Of a DNA stretch of 64,000 nucleotides, positions 1 to 7,921 are shown piece after piece. The DNA lies in assembly GCF_004327355.1 (NCBI RefSeq), contig NZ_QJUM01000007.1, positions 124,001 through 188,000 of the forward strand, in the 5' to 3' direction. Under the pieces are notes generated by a model that had not been told where the DNA came from, ran no database searches, and saw only the letters and a program-made list of their open reading frames with translations. Each line of letters begins with the position of its first letter. The stretch's first letter is position 1. The translations under genes and the position numbers were made by a program. The DNA comes from Phytopseudomonas dryadis. Lineage in GTDB: Bacteria > Pseudomonadota > Gammaproteobacteria > Pseudomonadales > Pseudomonadaceae.

Positions 1-1076
1 TCACCGAGCTGGTTGGAGGCGCCGATGAACAGGCCGTTCACGGCACCAACCCGGCCACGCATGTCGTCCGGCGTCTGCAACTGCACGAAGGCACCGCGGA
101 TCACCATGCTGACCATGTCTGCCGCGCCGAGCAGCACCAGGGTCGCCAGGCTGAACCACAGCGAAGTGGACAGGCCGAAGCCGATGGTGGCCACGCCGAA
201 GATCGCCACCGAGCCGAGAATCACCGGGCCCACCCGGCGTTCGATGGGGTGGCGCGCCAGCCAGATCGACATCAGCAGGGCGCCCACCGCCGGCGCCGAG
301 CGCAGCAGGCCGAGGCCCCAGGGGCCGGTGAGCAGGATGTCCTTGGCGAACACCGGCAACAGCGCCGTGGCGCCGCCGAGCAGTACGGCGAACATGTCCA
401 TGGAGATGGCACCGAGCACTTCCGGGCGGCTGCGGATAAAGCGGAAACCCGCCAGCAACGACTCCACCGAGATCTTCTGTTTCAGCGGCTTCTGCTGCGA
501 GGGCAGGCTGAGCATCAGGCACAGGGCGATCAGGTACAGCCCCAGCGCCGGGCCGTAGACCCAGCCCGGGGCGATGGCGAAGAGCACGCCGCCGAGCGCG
601 GGGGAGACGATGGTGGCGGTCTGCATCGCCGAGCTGGAGGCTGCCACCGCTGCCGGGAACAGCCCCGGCGGCACGATGTTCGGCAGCAGCGCCTGGGTGG
701 TGGGCATCTCGAACGCCCGTGCCGTGCCCATCAGAAAGGCGATGACGAAGATCATCTCGCGGGTCAGGCTGCCGGTGCTGGTGCCGATCAGCAGGGTGAT
801 GGCGACCGCGGCCTGGCCGCACTGGCACAGCGCGGCGACCTTGCGCCTGTCGAAGCGGTCGGCGACATGCCCGGTCAGCAGGATGAAGAGGATTTTCGGC
901 AGGAATTCCACCAGGCCGACCAGACCCAGGTCGAGCACATTGCCGGTGAGGCTGTACATCTGCCAGCCGATGGCCACGGTGAGCATCTGGAAGCCGCTGG
1001 CGGTGAATACCCGGGCCAGCCAGAAGCGAATGAAGGGAACATGGTGACGCAGCAGCAACTGGCCGTGCACGGACAT
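1..1076 (-). CDS. MFS transporter, partial (3' end outside window)
   Basis: Reading the minus strand from an ATG at 1076 gives an open frame (MSVHGQLLLRHHVPFIRFW...) that runs off the window edge after about 358 codons. The protein is very hydrophobic, with repeated membrane segments. Between the second and third segments it has the MFS motif-A-like string GHVADRFDRRK. The overall pattern resembles the EntS/TIGR00900-like drug or siderophore exporters of the DHA3 type. It is transcribed away from cioA, with about 390 bp between the two genes. The substrate cannot be deduced; the family assignment is secure, the export direction is inferred. Confidence 0.85.
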   Translation of the reverse strand, partial: MSVHGQLLLRHHVPFIRFWLARVFTASGFQMLTVAIGWQMYSLTGNVLDLGLVGLVEFLPKILFILLTGHVADRFDRRKVAALCQCGQAAVAITLLIGTSTGSLTREMIFVIAFLMGTARAFEMPTTQALLPNIVPPGLFPAAVAASSSAMQTATIVSPALGGVLFAIAPGWVYGPALGLYLIALCLMLSLPSQQKPLKQKISVESLLAGFRFIRSRPEVLGAISMDMFAVLLGGATALLPVFAKDILLTGPWGLGLLRSAPAVGALLMSIWLARHPIERRVGPVILGSVAIFGVATIGFGLSTSLWFSLATLVLLGAADMVSMVIRGAFVQLQTPDDMRGRVGAVNGLFIGASNQLG

Positions 1077-1468
1077 GGGAATGCTTAGGAGGCTAACGAC
1101 GGGGCGGCAAGCCTAGCATACTCGGCGCGACATTTGGACGCAGGCGCCCGGGCTGCGACGACTGGCAGCGTGCGTCCGTGGGCAAGCGGTTTCGGCGCCC
1201 GTCCGGCCGCCCACTGTCCGCGCCTGTCGCCTGGCCGCAAGCGGCGCTTTCAGCCCTTCGTCCGGCAAGGCGCACCTGTGCCAGTGGCGCGGAACTAAGT
1301 CATAACGCCGCACGCGACGGCCTGCCGCGCGGCAACCCACCACGGCGGCAGGCGGCGGGGTGGGGGGTAGTCTTTCGTCGATCGTTTGATCCAGGTCAAG
1401 GCGCTTGGCGCTTTTCCTGTTCTCGCAATGCTTGCAACTAGAACGATAACCTGATCGAGGACGCTTGC
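1077..1468. other. Divergent intergenic region MFS / cioA
   Basis: No convincing gene is seen here. The cioA side carries an ANR-like palindrome at 1386-1399 and ends in a purine-rich ribosome binding site just before the cioA ATG. Short GC-rich open frames in this stretch have no start signals or family resemblance. Confidence 0.6.
1386..1399 (+). promoter_or_regulatory. ANR/FNR-type box upstream of cioAB
   Basis: TTGAT-CCAG-GTCAA matches the FNR/ANR consensus TTGAT-N4-ATCAA with one mismatch. It lies about 70 bp before the cioA start. ANR control of cioAB is established in P. aeruginosa, where ANR represses cio under low oxygen, so a site here makes biological sense. Binding itself is inferred. 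Confidence 0.6.
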
Positions 1469-2914
1469 ATGTTCGGCCTAGAGGCTTTGGATCTCGCCCG
1501 TATCCAGTTCGCCTTCACCATTTCCTTCCACATCATCTTTCCCGCCATCACCATTGGCCTGGCCAGCTACCTGGCCGTGCTCGAAGGCCTGTGGCTGAAG
1601 ACCGGGGAGGCGGTGTACCGCGATCTCTATCACTTCTGGTCGAAGATCTTCGCCGTCAACTTCGGCATGGGCGTGGTCTCCGGCCTGGTCATGGCGTATC
1701 AGTTCGGCACCAACTGGAGCGCGTTTTCCGACTTCGCCGGCTCGGTCACCGGGCCGCTGCTGGCCTACGAAGTGCTCACCGCGTTCTTCCTCGAGGCCGG
1801 CTTTCTCGGCGTCATGCTGTTCGGCTGGAACCGCGTGGGGCCGGGGCTGCATTTCTTTTCCACGCTCATGGTGGCGGTCGGCACGCTGATCTCGACCTTC
1901 TGGATCCTCGCCTCCAACAGCTGGATGCAGACGCCCCAGGGCTTCGAGATCGTCGACGGCCGGGTGATTCCGGTGGACTGGTTCGCCGTGGTGTTCAACC
2001 CCTCGTTCCCGTACCGCCTGGCGCACATGGCCACCGCCGCGTTCCTCGCCACGGCCTTCTTCGTCGGTGCCTCGGCGGCCTGGCACCTGCTGCGCGGGCG
2101 CGACAACCCGGCGCTGCGCAAGATGCTGTCGATGGCCATGTGGATGGCCCTGCTGGTGGCGCCGCTGCAGGCGCTGATCGGCGACTTTCACGGTCTCAAT
2201 ACCCTCGAGCATCAACCGGCGAAGATCGCCGCCATCGAAGGCCACTGGGACAACAGCTCCGGCGAGCCAACGTCGTTGATCCTGTTCGGCTGGCCGGACA
2301 TGCAGCGCGAAGAAACCCGCTTCAAGGTCGAGGTGCCTTATCTCGGCAGCCTGATCCTGACCCACAGCCTGGACCAGCAGGTGCCGGCGCTGAAGGAATT
2401 CGCCAGGGAGGACCGGCCCAACTCGACCATCGTGTTCTGGTCGTTCCGGGTGATGGTTGCTCTGGGCATGCTGATGATCTTCGCCGGGTTGTGGAGCCTG
2501 TGGCTGCGCTGGCGCGGCACCCTGTACCAGTCGCGGCCGTTCCTCCACCTGTGCCTGTGGATGGGGCCGTCCGGGCTGATCGCCATTCTCGCCGGCTGGT
2601 TCACCACCGAGATCGGCCGCCAGCCCTGGGTGGTCTACGGGCTGATGCGCACCGCCGACGGTGTGTCGATGCACAGCGCGGCGCAACTGGGGCTGACCCT
2701 GGTGCTGTTCGTGGTGGTCTACCTCGCCGTGTTCGGCGCCGGCATGAGCTACGTCATGCGCCTGGTGCGCAAGGGGCCCGTCACCGGTGAGGGCGATGGG
2801 CCGGGCGAGGGCGGCCCGGGTACCTCGCGCACGCCGGCGCGGCCTATCTCCGCCGCAGAAGATGGCCAGCAGGGCGGCGGGTACGCCGCCACCGAACCGA
2901 GCGCGAGGGCATGA
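1469..2914 (+). CDS. cioA: Cyanide-insensitive terminal quinol oxidase subunit I (CydA/CioA family)
   Basis: This 481-residue membrane protein starts MFGLEALDLARIQFAFTISFH. His21 sits where CydA proteins bind heme b595. The family signature GRQPW is at residues 383-387, followed by the conserved YGLMRTADGVS stretch. The quinol loop is short, as in CIO-type enzymes rather than long-loop E. coli CydA. It oxidises ubiquinol and reduces oxygen to water in the cytoplasmic membrane, and CIO enzymes tolerate cyanide. The next gene, subunit II, starts inside its stop codon (ATGA). The C-terminal tail (last ~50 residues) is Gly/Pro-rich and poorly conserved in type. Confidence 0.93.
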   Translation: MFGLEALDLARIQFAFTISFHIIFPAITIGLASYLAVLEGLWLKTGEAVYRDLYHFWSKIFAVNFGMGVVSGLVMAYQFGTNWSAFSDFAGSVTGPLLAYEVLTAFFLEAGFLGVMLFGWNRVGPGLHFFSTLMVAVGTLISTFWILASNSWMQTPQGFEIVDGRVIPVDWFAVVFNPSFPYRLAHMATAAFLATAFFVGASAAWHLLRGRDNPALRKMLSMAMWMALLVAPLQALIGDFHGLNTLEHQPAKIAAIEGHWDNSSGEPTSLILFGWPDMQREETRFKVEVPYLGSLILTHSLDQQVPALKEFAREDRPNSTIVFWSFRVMVALGMLMIFAGLWSLWLRWRGTLYQSRPFLHLCLWMGPSGLIAILAGWFTTEIGRQPWVVYGLMRTADGVSMHSAAQLGLTLVLFVVVYLAVFGAGMSYVMRLVRKGPVTGEGDGPGEGGPGTSRTPARPISAAEDGQQGGGYAATEPSARA

Positions 2915-3924
2915 ACATGGGCATCGATCTATCGCTTGTCTGGGCCATCATCATCGTCTTCGGCGTGATGATGTACGTGGTCATGGACGGTTTCGACCTG
3001 GGCATCGGCATCCTCTTCCCGTTCGTGCCGGACAAGGGCGAGCGCGACATCATGATGAATACCGTGGCGCCGGTCTGGGACGGCAACGAGACCTGGCTGG
3101 TGCTCGGCGGCGCCGGGCTGTTCGCCGCTTTCCCGCTGGCCTATTCGGTGGTGCTCAGCGCGCTCTACCTGCCGCTGATGCTGATGCTGCTCGGCCTGGT
3201 GTTCCGTGGCGTGGCCTTCGAGTTCCGCTTCAAGGCGCGGGAGCGCAAGCGGCACATCTGGGACAAGGCCTTCATCGGCGGCTCCCTGGCCGCGACCTTC
3301 TTCCAGGGTGTGGCCCTGGGCGCCTTCATCGAAGGCATTCCGGTCGAAGGCCGGGCGTTCTCCGGTGGCTCGCTGGACTGGCTCGCGCCGTTCCCGCTGT
3401 TCAGCGGCCTGGGGCTGATCGCCGCCTATGCGCTGCTCGGCTGCACCTGGTTGATCATGAAAACAGAAGGGCGCCTGCAGCAACAGATGCACGATATGGC
3501 GCGTCCGCTGGCGCTGCTGTTGCTGGCGGTGATCGGCATCGTCAGCCTGTGGACGCCACTGTCCCAGGCGAGCATCGCCGAGCGCTGGTTCAGCCTGCCC
3601 AACCTGTTCTGGTTCCTGCCGGTGCCGCTGCTGGTACTGGCGACCTTCTTCTACCTGCTGCGTTCGGTGGCCAACCACGACCACAACAAACCCTTCGTGC
3701 TGACCCTGGCGCTGATTTTTCTCGGCTACAGCGGCCTGGGCATCAGCCTGTGGCCGAACATCGTGCCCGGCTCGCTGACCATCTGGCAGGCCGCCGCACC
3801 ACCGCAGAGCCAGGGCTTCGCCCTGGTCGGCGCGCTGTTCATCATTCCCTTCATCCTCGTCTACACCGCGTGGAGCTACTACGTGTTCCGCGGCAAGGTG
3901 ACGCCTGAGCAGGGGTACCACTGA
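2911..3924 (+). CDS. cioB: Cyanide-insensitive terminal quinol oxidase subunit II (CydB/CioB family)
   Basis: 337 residues with multiple membrane helices. CydB landmarks are present near the N-terminus: GFDLGIG, then WDGNETWLVLGGAGLFAAFP. It pairs with CioA to form the bd-type oxidase heterodimer. The start overlaps the cioA stop by four bases. An alternative ATG six bases downstream (MGIDLSLV) is equally plausible. The stop codon overlaps the start of a 47-residue DUF2474-like gene, so the three genes look like one translationally coupled operon. Confidence 0.93.
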   Translation: MNMGIDLSLVWAIIIVFGVMMYVVMDGFDLGIGILFPFVPDKGERDIMMNTVAPVWDGNETWLVLGGAGLFAAFPLAYSVVLSALYLPLMLMLLGLVFRGVAFEFRFKARERKRHIWDKAFIGGSLAATFFQGVALGAFIEGIPVEGRAFSGGSLDWLAPFPLFSGLGLIAAYALLGCTWLIMKTEGRLQQQMHDMARPLALLLLAVIGIVSLWTPLSQASIAERWFSLPNLFWFLPVPLLVLATFFYLLRSVANHDHNKPFVLTLALIFLGYSGLGISLWPNIVPGSLTIWQAAAPPQSQGFALVGALFIIPFILVYTAWSYYVFRGKVTPEQGYH

Positions 3925-4067
3925 TGAATCGCACGGCTGACAAGAAACCGCTCTGGCAGCGTATCGCCTGGCTGGCCGGCATCTGGACGGTGAGCGTGCT
4001 GAGCCTGGGGGCTCTGTCGTACCTGTTGCGGTTGTTTATGAATGCGGCGGGGTTGAGTACGCCTTAG
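3924..4067 (+). CDS. DUF2474-like microprotein of the cio operon
   Basis: A 47-residue frame (MNRTADKKPLWQRIAWLAG...) begins at the last base of the cioB stop codon (TGATG). It has a basic N-terminus and one membrane helix (about residues 13-38). This matches the DUF2474 family, which is characteristically encoded right after cioAB/cydAB-type genes. It may be a small accessory subunit like CydX, but that is inference; CydX itself has a different sequence. The coupling to cioB is directly visible. Confidence 0.8.
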   Translation: MNRTADKKPLWQRIAWLAGIWTVSVLSLGALSYLLRLFMNAAGLSTP

Positions 4068-4088
4068 CGGCGTACTGCAGGCGCTCCG

Positions 4089-4226
4089 GTAGGGTGGATC
4101 GGGGCGCGTAGCTGACGCTTTATCCATCCACCATTGCTCAGCGTGATTCATTCCGGGCTAGGTTCTTCGAAAACGGTGGACAAGCTTCGCGTTAGCTACG
4201 TGCCCCGGTTCACCCTACGCCTGCCC
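4089..4226. repeat. Dispersed repeat family 1, copy A
   Basis: Contains a 41-bp segment ending in ATCCATCCACCAT that is identical to 7250-7290. It is followed by a less conserved spacer and then a GGTGGACAAGCTTCGCGTT segment also present at 7335-7353. Copies near the integron remnant and here suggest a REP-like family. Confidence 0.75.
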
Positions 4227-4365
4227 GGGCTGCTGGCTTCATGTACGACCGCAAAAAGGCGATAGCGGACGTTCGTAGGGTGGACGACGCTTGCCTGCGC
4301 GGCCCGATCCGTCCACCGCCCCGCAATCGCAATGGTGGACAAAAAGAGCGTTGTCCACCCTACGT

Positions 4366-4446
4366 CTGAACGACAAGCAAACCGTATAGGCTCTTTCGTC
4401 CAGCTTTCCAGCCTCAAGCGTTTTTGATCGAAGGCCGAAGGCCGCT
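4366..4446. repeat. Dispersed repeat family 4, copy A
   Basis: About 81 bp containing CTCTTTCGTCCAGCTTTCC and a GGCCGAAGGCC palindrome. The same sequence appears in inverted orientation with a few mismatches at 44141-44221, 40 kb away. Shorter relatives occur near 35680-35700 and 60253-60314. Confidence 0.75.
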
Positions 4447-4607
4447 TCCGCCTTGTAGCATCTGGCTCGTAAGCCCCTTGGCTGGTCGTGCCACGTCAAT
4501 GCGGCTTGCGCTGAGGTAGAGTAGGCCCTGGGACGGGTTCACCCTTTGGTGGCGGTGCGGCAATCGGCCACGCCTCCCGGTTGGCCCGTTGTCGTAAAGT
4601 CGCCGCC

Positions 4608-4988
4608 ATGAAAATCGCCCGCCAGGATCGCTCGCTGATCGCCTGGGTGCTGTACGCCAGCATCCTGTTCGCGCTGCTCGCCTGCGCGGTCCATCATGGC
4701 CAGGGTGTGGGCCTGCAACTGAGCGGCCTGGATGGCGGCTTCTGTTCCCTGCATGGTGAGGCTGGCGGCAGCGCTACCGGCGAGCCTGCCGACGCCATGA
4801 TGAGCACCTTCCAGTGCCCGCTGTGTTCGGCGCTGGTGCTGGGCCTGGCGCTGCTGTTCGGCTTGAGTTGGCTGCCCCGCGCCCGACGCCTCCTGCGCCC
4901 CTGGCGCGAACCGCGAGCCAAGACCCCGCCGCGCTACCTGTGGCCTTCGGCCAATCCCCGGGCTTCTCCCCGGCTTCTGATCGCTTAG
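4608..4988 (+). CDS. DUF2946-like membrane protein next to the copper receptor
   Basis: 126 residues starting MKIARQDRSLIAW. It has an N-terminal hydrophobic helix (about residues 9-27), a short His/Cys/Met-bearing middle (CAVHHG, FCSLHG, MMSTFQCPLC), a second helix and a basic Pro-rich tail. Small proteins of this layout (DUF2946) are commonly encoded just before copper TonB receptors, as here; the oprC-like start lies 67 bp downstream. The function is unknown. The ATG at 4608 is preferred over a TTG at 4581 because homologues start at the MKxxR stretch. Confidence 0.75.
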   Translation: MKIARQDRSLIAWVLYASILFALLACAVHHGQGVGLQLSGLDGGFCSLHGEAGGSATGEPADAMMSTFQCPLCSALVLGLALLFGLSWLPRARRLLRPWREPRAKTPPRYLWPSANPRASPRLLIA

Positions 4989-5055
4989 ACCTTTTACGGC
5001 GCAGCGCCCCATGGCGCGGCGACTTCGTACCCGTCTGCATCAGGAATGCTTGCAC

Positions 5056-7179
5056 ATGAGCCGCTCTTCCCGCCGTCCATACGGCACCTCTTGCTTCGCC
5101 ATCGATCCCGCTCGTCAGCGTTTGCGGCAGGCCCTCTGCCTGTGCGCCAGCCTCGGCTTCAGCGCCGCGGCGCTGGCCGCCGAGTCCCCTGCTCGGCATG
5201 AGCTGCAAGCGACGGTGATCACCGCCGTGCAGCAGCGCTCGCCGCTGACCGTGGTCACCGACCCCAAGGCGCCGCGCCAGCCGGTGCCGGCCACCGACGC
5301 CAGCGACTACCTGAAGACCATTCCCGGCTTCTCCGCCATCCGCAGCGGTGGCAGCAATGGCGATCCGGTGCTGCGCGGCCTGTTCGGTTCGCGCCTGAGC
5401 ATCCTCACCAACGGTGGGCAGATGCTCGGCGCCTGCCCGGCGCGCATGGACGCGCCGAGCGCCTATATCGTGCCGTCCACCTACGACCAGTTGATCGTGA
5501 CCAAGGGCCCGCAGACCGTGCTCTGGGGGCCTGGCGCTTCGGCCGGCACGGTGCGTTTCGAGCGCGAGCCCGAGCGTTTCGCCGAACTCGGCAGCCGCCT
5601 CGACGCCAGCCTGCTGGTCGGCTCACGGGGGCGTCTGGACAAGCTGATCGATGGCGCCGTGGGCAGCGAGCAGGGCTACCTGCGGCTGATCGGCAGCCAG
5701 GCCCGTGCCGACGACTACCGGGACGGCAACGGCGACACCTGGCCGTCGCGCTGGGAGAAGTGGAGCGGCGATGTCGCCCTCGGCTGGACGCCCGACGCCG
5801 ACACCCTGATCGAGCTCAGCGCCGGCCGCGGCGACGGCGAGGCGCGCTACGCCGGGCGCGGCATGGACGCCGCCCGGCTGGAGCGCGAGAGCCTGGGCCT
5901 GCGCTTCCAGCGTGAGAACCTCGGCGGCCTGCTGAGCAAGGTCGAGGGTAATATCTACTACAACTACGCCGACCACATCATGGACAACTACAGCCTGCGC
6001 ACGCCCAACCCGGCCAGCAGCATGCCCATGCCGATGGCGTCCAACGTCGACCGCCGCACCCTCGGCGGCCGCTTCGCCGCCACCCTGACCTGGCGGGACG
6101 TGGAGCTGGTCGCCGGGGTCGATGCCCAGCGCAGCGAACACCGGGCGCGACGCTCCAGCTACGAGATGATGAGCGGCACGCTCACCGGGCCGGGCGCCTT
6201 CGCCTGGAACAAGGACGCCGACTTCCACAACTATGGCGCCTTCGCCGAGGCCACCTGGCAGCTCGAGGCGCGCAACCGGCTGATCGCCGGTGTGCGCCTG
6301 GATCGCGCCTCGGCCCGGGATTTCCGCCAGCGCATCGACGGCATGATGGGCAGCACCTCCAATCCGACCGCGGGCGCTAGCCGCGCCGAGACCCTGCCCA
6401 GCGGCTTCGCCCGCTACGAGTACGAGCTGAGCGACTCGCCGACCACCCTGTACGCCGGCCTCGGCCATGTGCAGCGCATGCCGGACTACTGGGAGCTGTT
6501 CTCGCCCGACGATGGCCCGCTGGGTTCATCGAATGCCTTCGAGGGCATCGAGCCGGAGAAGACCACGCAACTGGACTTCGGCGTGCAGTACCAGGGCGAG
6601 AAGCTGCAGGCCTGGGCCTCGGGCTATGCCGGACAGGTGCGCGACTACATCCTCTTCACCTACACGCCGGGCATGATGGGCAGCCGCTCGCGCGCCGAGA
6701 ACATCGATGCGCGGATCATGGGCGGCGAGCTGGGCGCCAGCTACCAGTGGACGTCGAACTGGAAGAGCGATGCCACCCTGGCCTACGCCTGGGGCAAGAA
6801 CAGCTCCGACGGCTCGGCGCTGCCGCAGATGCCGCCGCTGGAGGCGCGCCTGGGCCTGGCCTACGAGCAGCAACGCTGGAGCGCCGGCGCGCTGTGGCGG
6901 GTGGTCGCCGCCCAGCGGCGGATCAGCGAAGGGCAGGGCAACGTGGTCGGCAAGGACTTCGGCGACAGCGGCGGTTTCGCCGTGTTCTCGCTCAATGCCG
7001 GCTACCAGGTCAGCGATTCGCTCAAGCTCAGCGCCGGCGTCGACAACCTGTTCGACAAAGCCTACCGCGAACACCTGAACCTGGCCGGCGACGCCGGTTT
7101 CGGCTTCCTCGCCGACAACCCGGAGCGGATCGGCGAGCCGGGGCGCACGCTGTGGACGAAGGTGGATTTCAGCTTCTGA
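5056..7179 (+). CDS. oprC: TonB-dependent copper receptor (OprC/NosA type)
   Basis: 707 residues with a signal peptide (about residues 14-38, ending ALAA), a plug domain with the receptor-like ATVITAVQQ segment, and a C-terminal beta-barrel ending WTKVDFSF (terminal Phe). A CxxxM motif, CPARM, at about residues 127-131 matches the Cys/Met copper site known in P. aeruginosa OprC. Met-rich loops (SSMPMPM, YEMMSG, GMMGS twice) fit copper binding. An upstream ATG at 5011 would add 15 residues, but 5056 gives the normal signal peptide. It is preceded by a DUF2946 gene. Confidence 0.9.
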   Translation: MSRSSRRPYGTSCFAIDPARQRLRQALCLCASLGFSAAALAAESPARHELQATVITAVQQRSPLTVVTDPKAPRQPVPATDASDYLKTIPGFSAIRSGGSNGDPVLRGLFGSRLSILTNGGQMLGACPARMDAPSAYIVPSTYDQLIVTKGPQTVLWGPGASAGTVRFEREPERFAELGSRLDASLLVGSRGRLDKLIDGAVGSEQGYLRLIGSQARADDYRDGNGDTWPSRWEKWSGDVALGWTPDADTLIELSAGRGDGEARYAGRGMDAARLERESLGLRFQRENLGGLLSKVEGNIYYNYADHIMDNYSLRTPNPASSMPMPMASNVDRRTLGGRFAATLTWRDVELVAGVDAQRSEHRARRSSYEMMSGTLTGPGAFAWNKDADFHNYGAFAEATWQLEARNRLIAGVRLDRASARDFRQRIDGMMGSTSNPTAGASRAETLPSGFARYEYELSDSPTTLYAGLGHVQRMPDYWELFSPDDGPLGSSNAFEGIEPEKTTQLDFGVQYQGEKLQAWASGYAGQVRDYILFTYTPGMMGSRSRAENIDARIMGGELGASYQWTSNWKSDATLAYAWGKNSSDGSALPQMPPLEARLGLAYEQQRWSAGALWRVVAAQRRISEGQGNVVGKDFGDSGGFAVFSLNAGYQVSDSLKLSAGVDNLFDKAYREHLNLAGDAGFGFLADNPERIGEPGRTLWTKVDFSF

Positions 7180-7451
7180 TACCTGGAACAGAGCACGATG
7201 CCGAAACATCGTGCTCTGTTGAGGGCGTGTACGGATAGGCTTCGGCAGAGTGGATCGGGGCGCGTAGCTGACGCTTTATCCATCCACCATGGGCTCAACC
7301 GTGATTTGTCCTGAACCAGGCGCATTGAAAACGGTGGACAAGCTTCGCGTTGTCCACCCTACATGTCCGGGCTACTTGCTTCGATGGAGCGAAAGTTACG
7401 AACTCGGATCTCGATCAGTTTCAATGCTTTTGCCTATGAGTATTTAGTGGC
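7180..7451. repeat. Intergenic region with repeat family 1, copy B
   Basis: Downstream of the copper receptor. The element 7248-7381 repeats most of 4089-4226. Its right part (7327-7380) is also an inverted copy of 9127-9183, on the far side of the integron remnant. The short hairpin GAGCACGATGTTT... near 7190-7217 may end the receptor transcript. The final part, from about 7385, is AT-richer and leads into the first attC site. Confidence 0.7.
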
Positions 7452-7524
7452 GCCCAACGTTTGATTAAGGGGCGGGCTTTAGCCCGTCCCAGAGAGCGAG
7501 GCGAGCGATTTGAACCAGTTATAC
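7452..7524 (-). other. attC recombination site (integron cassette end) 1
   Basis: The 73-bp segment starts with GCCCAAC (RYYYAAC core) and ends with GTTATAC (a GTTRRRY-like core with one mismatch). The inner part shares AGAGAGCGA(G/A)GCGAGCGATTTGAACCA with the site at 7840-7914. The stop codon of the adjacent minus-strand ORF lies in the terminal core, a typical cassette arrangement. Orientation is that of cassettes read on the minus strand. Confidence 0.75.
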
Positions 7525-7812
7525 GAATTCAAGAAGCTGAATAAATGCCTGTAGAAATATTGAGATGGCAGCAAATATAGCGCCGATTGCATTCAATCTA
7601 GATTGAGCGGAAAAAGTTGCAGACATGTCCCAGTCATCCAGACTTACGGACGCAAAATTGGGTTTTTCGCCTTTCCTTTCAGCTTTTTTTCGACGGCGCT
7701 CCATTTCTTTTTCATGACTGACTTTCACGATGCTTGCGTACAGCCAGCTTCCTGCGGAAATAAATCCGCTGACAATTGACGCAATTACCATAATTGCAAC
7801 GCATGTAGTCAT
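7519..7812 (-). CDS. Integron cassette ORF: small membrane protein, unknown function
   Basis: 97 residues, MTTCVAIMVIASIVSG..., with an N-terminal membrane helix (about 4-28), a charged Lys/Arg-rich middle (ERRRKKAERKGEKP) and a second hydrophobic segment near the C-terminus (about 73-94). Codon use and base composition are clearly AT-richer than the neighbours. The start lies 28 bp from the attC core at 7840 and the stop is inside the attC at 7524, so it fills a single gene cassette. I do not recognise a family; two-helix membrane effectors are one possibility. Confidence 0.7.
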   Translation of the reverse strand: MTTCVAIMVIASIVSGFISAGSWLYASIVKVSHEKEMERRRKKAERKGEKPNFASVSLDDWDMSATFSAQSRLNAIGAIFAAISIFLQAFIQLLEFV

Positions 7813-7839
7813 GCCATTTCACCGAGTTCGATTGATTTT

Positions 7840-7914
7840 GTATAACGTTTGGTTAAGGGGCTGCGGCACGCAGTCCCAGAGAGCGAAGCGAGCGATTTGA
7901 ACCATTTGTTAGGT
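7840..7914 (-). other. attC recombination site 2
   Basis: 75 bp from GTATAAC (RYYYAAC with one mismatch) to GTTAGGT (perfect GTTRRRY). Internal pairing TGGTT/AACCA and the shared segment GAGCGAAGCGAGCGATTTG make it a close relative of attC 1. Near-identical attC sites are typical of sedentary chromosomal integrons. It follows the 185-residue ORF by 7 bp. Confidence 0.82.
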
Positions 7915-7921
7915 GAATACA

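Larger units (their letters stand above)
4068..4607. repeat. 540-bp gene-free stretch filled with dispersed palindromic repeats
   Basis: This stretch contains at least three repeat copies. A roughly 138-bp element at 4089-4226 recurs at 7248-7381. A second GTGGAC...GTCCAC palindromic segment lies at 4272-4364. An element at 4366-4446 recurs inverted at 44141-44221. Small open frames inside it contain strings typical of translated repeats and are not genes. Confidence 0.8.

Noticed and set aside
1478..2686. Long minus-strand open frame opposite cioA, and many others opposite real genes
   Set aside because: In this GC-rich genome the antisense frames of real genes often stay open. Translations are Arg/Gln/Ala-rich without any family motif, while the other strand encodes clear proteins.
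4068..4607. Short ORFs containing strings such as MDKASATRPDP
   Set aside because: The same strings appear at each copy of repeat family 1 and come from the repeat DNA.
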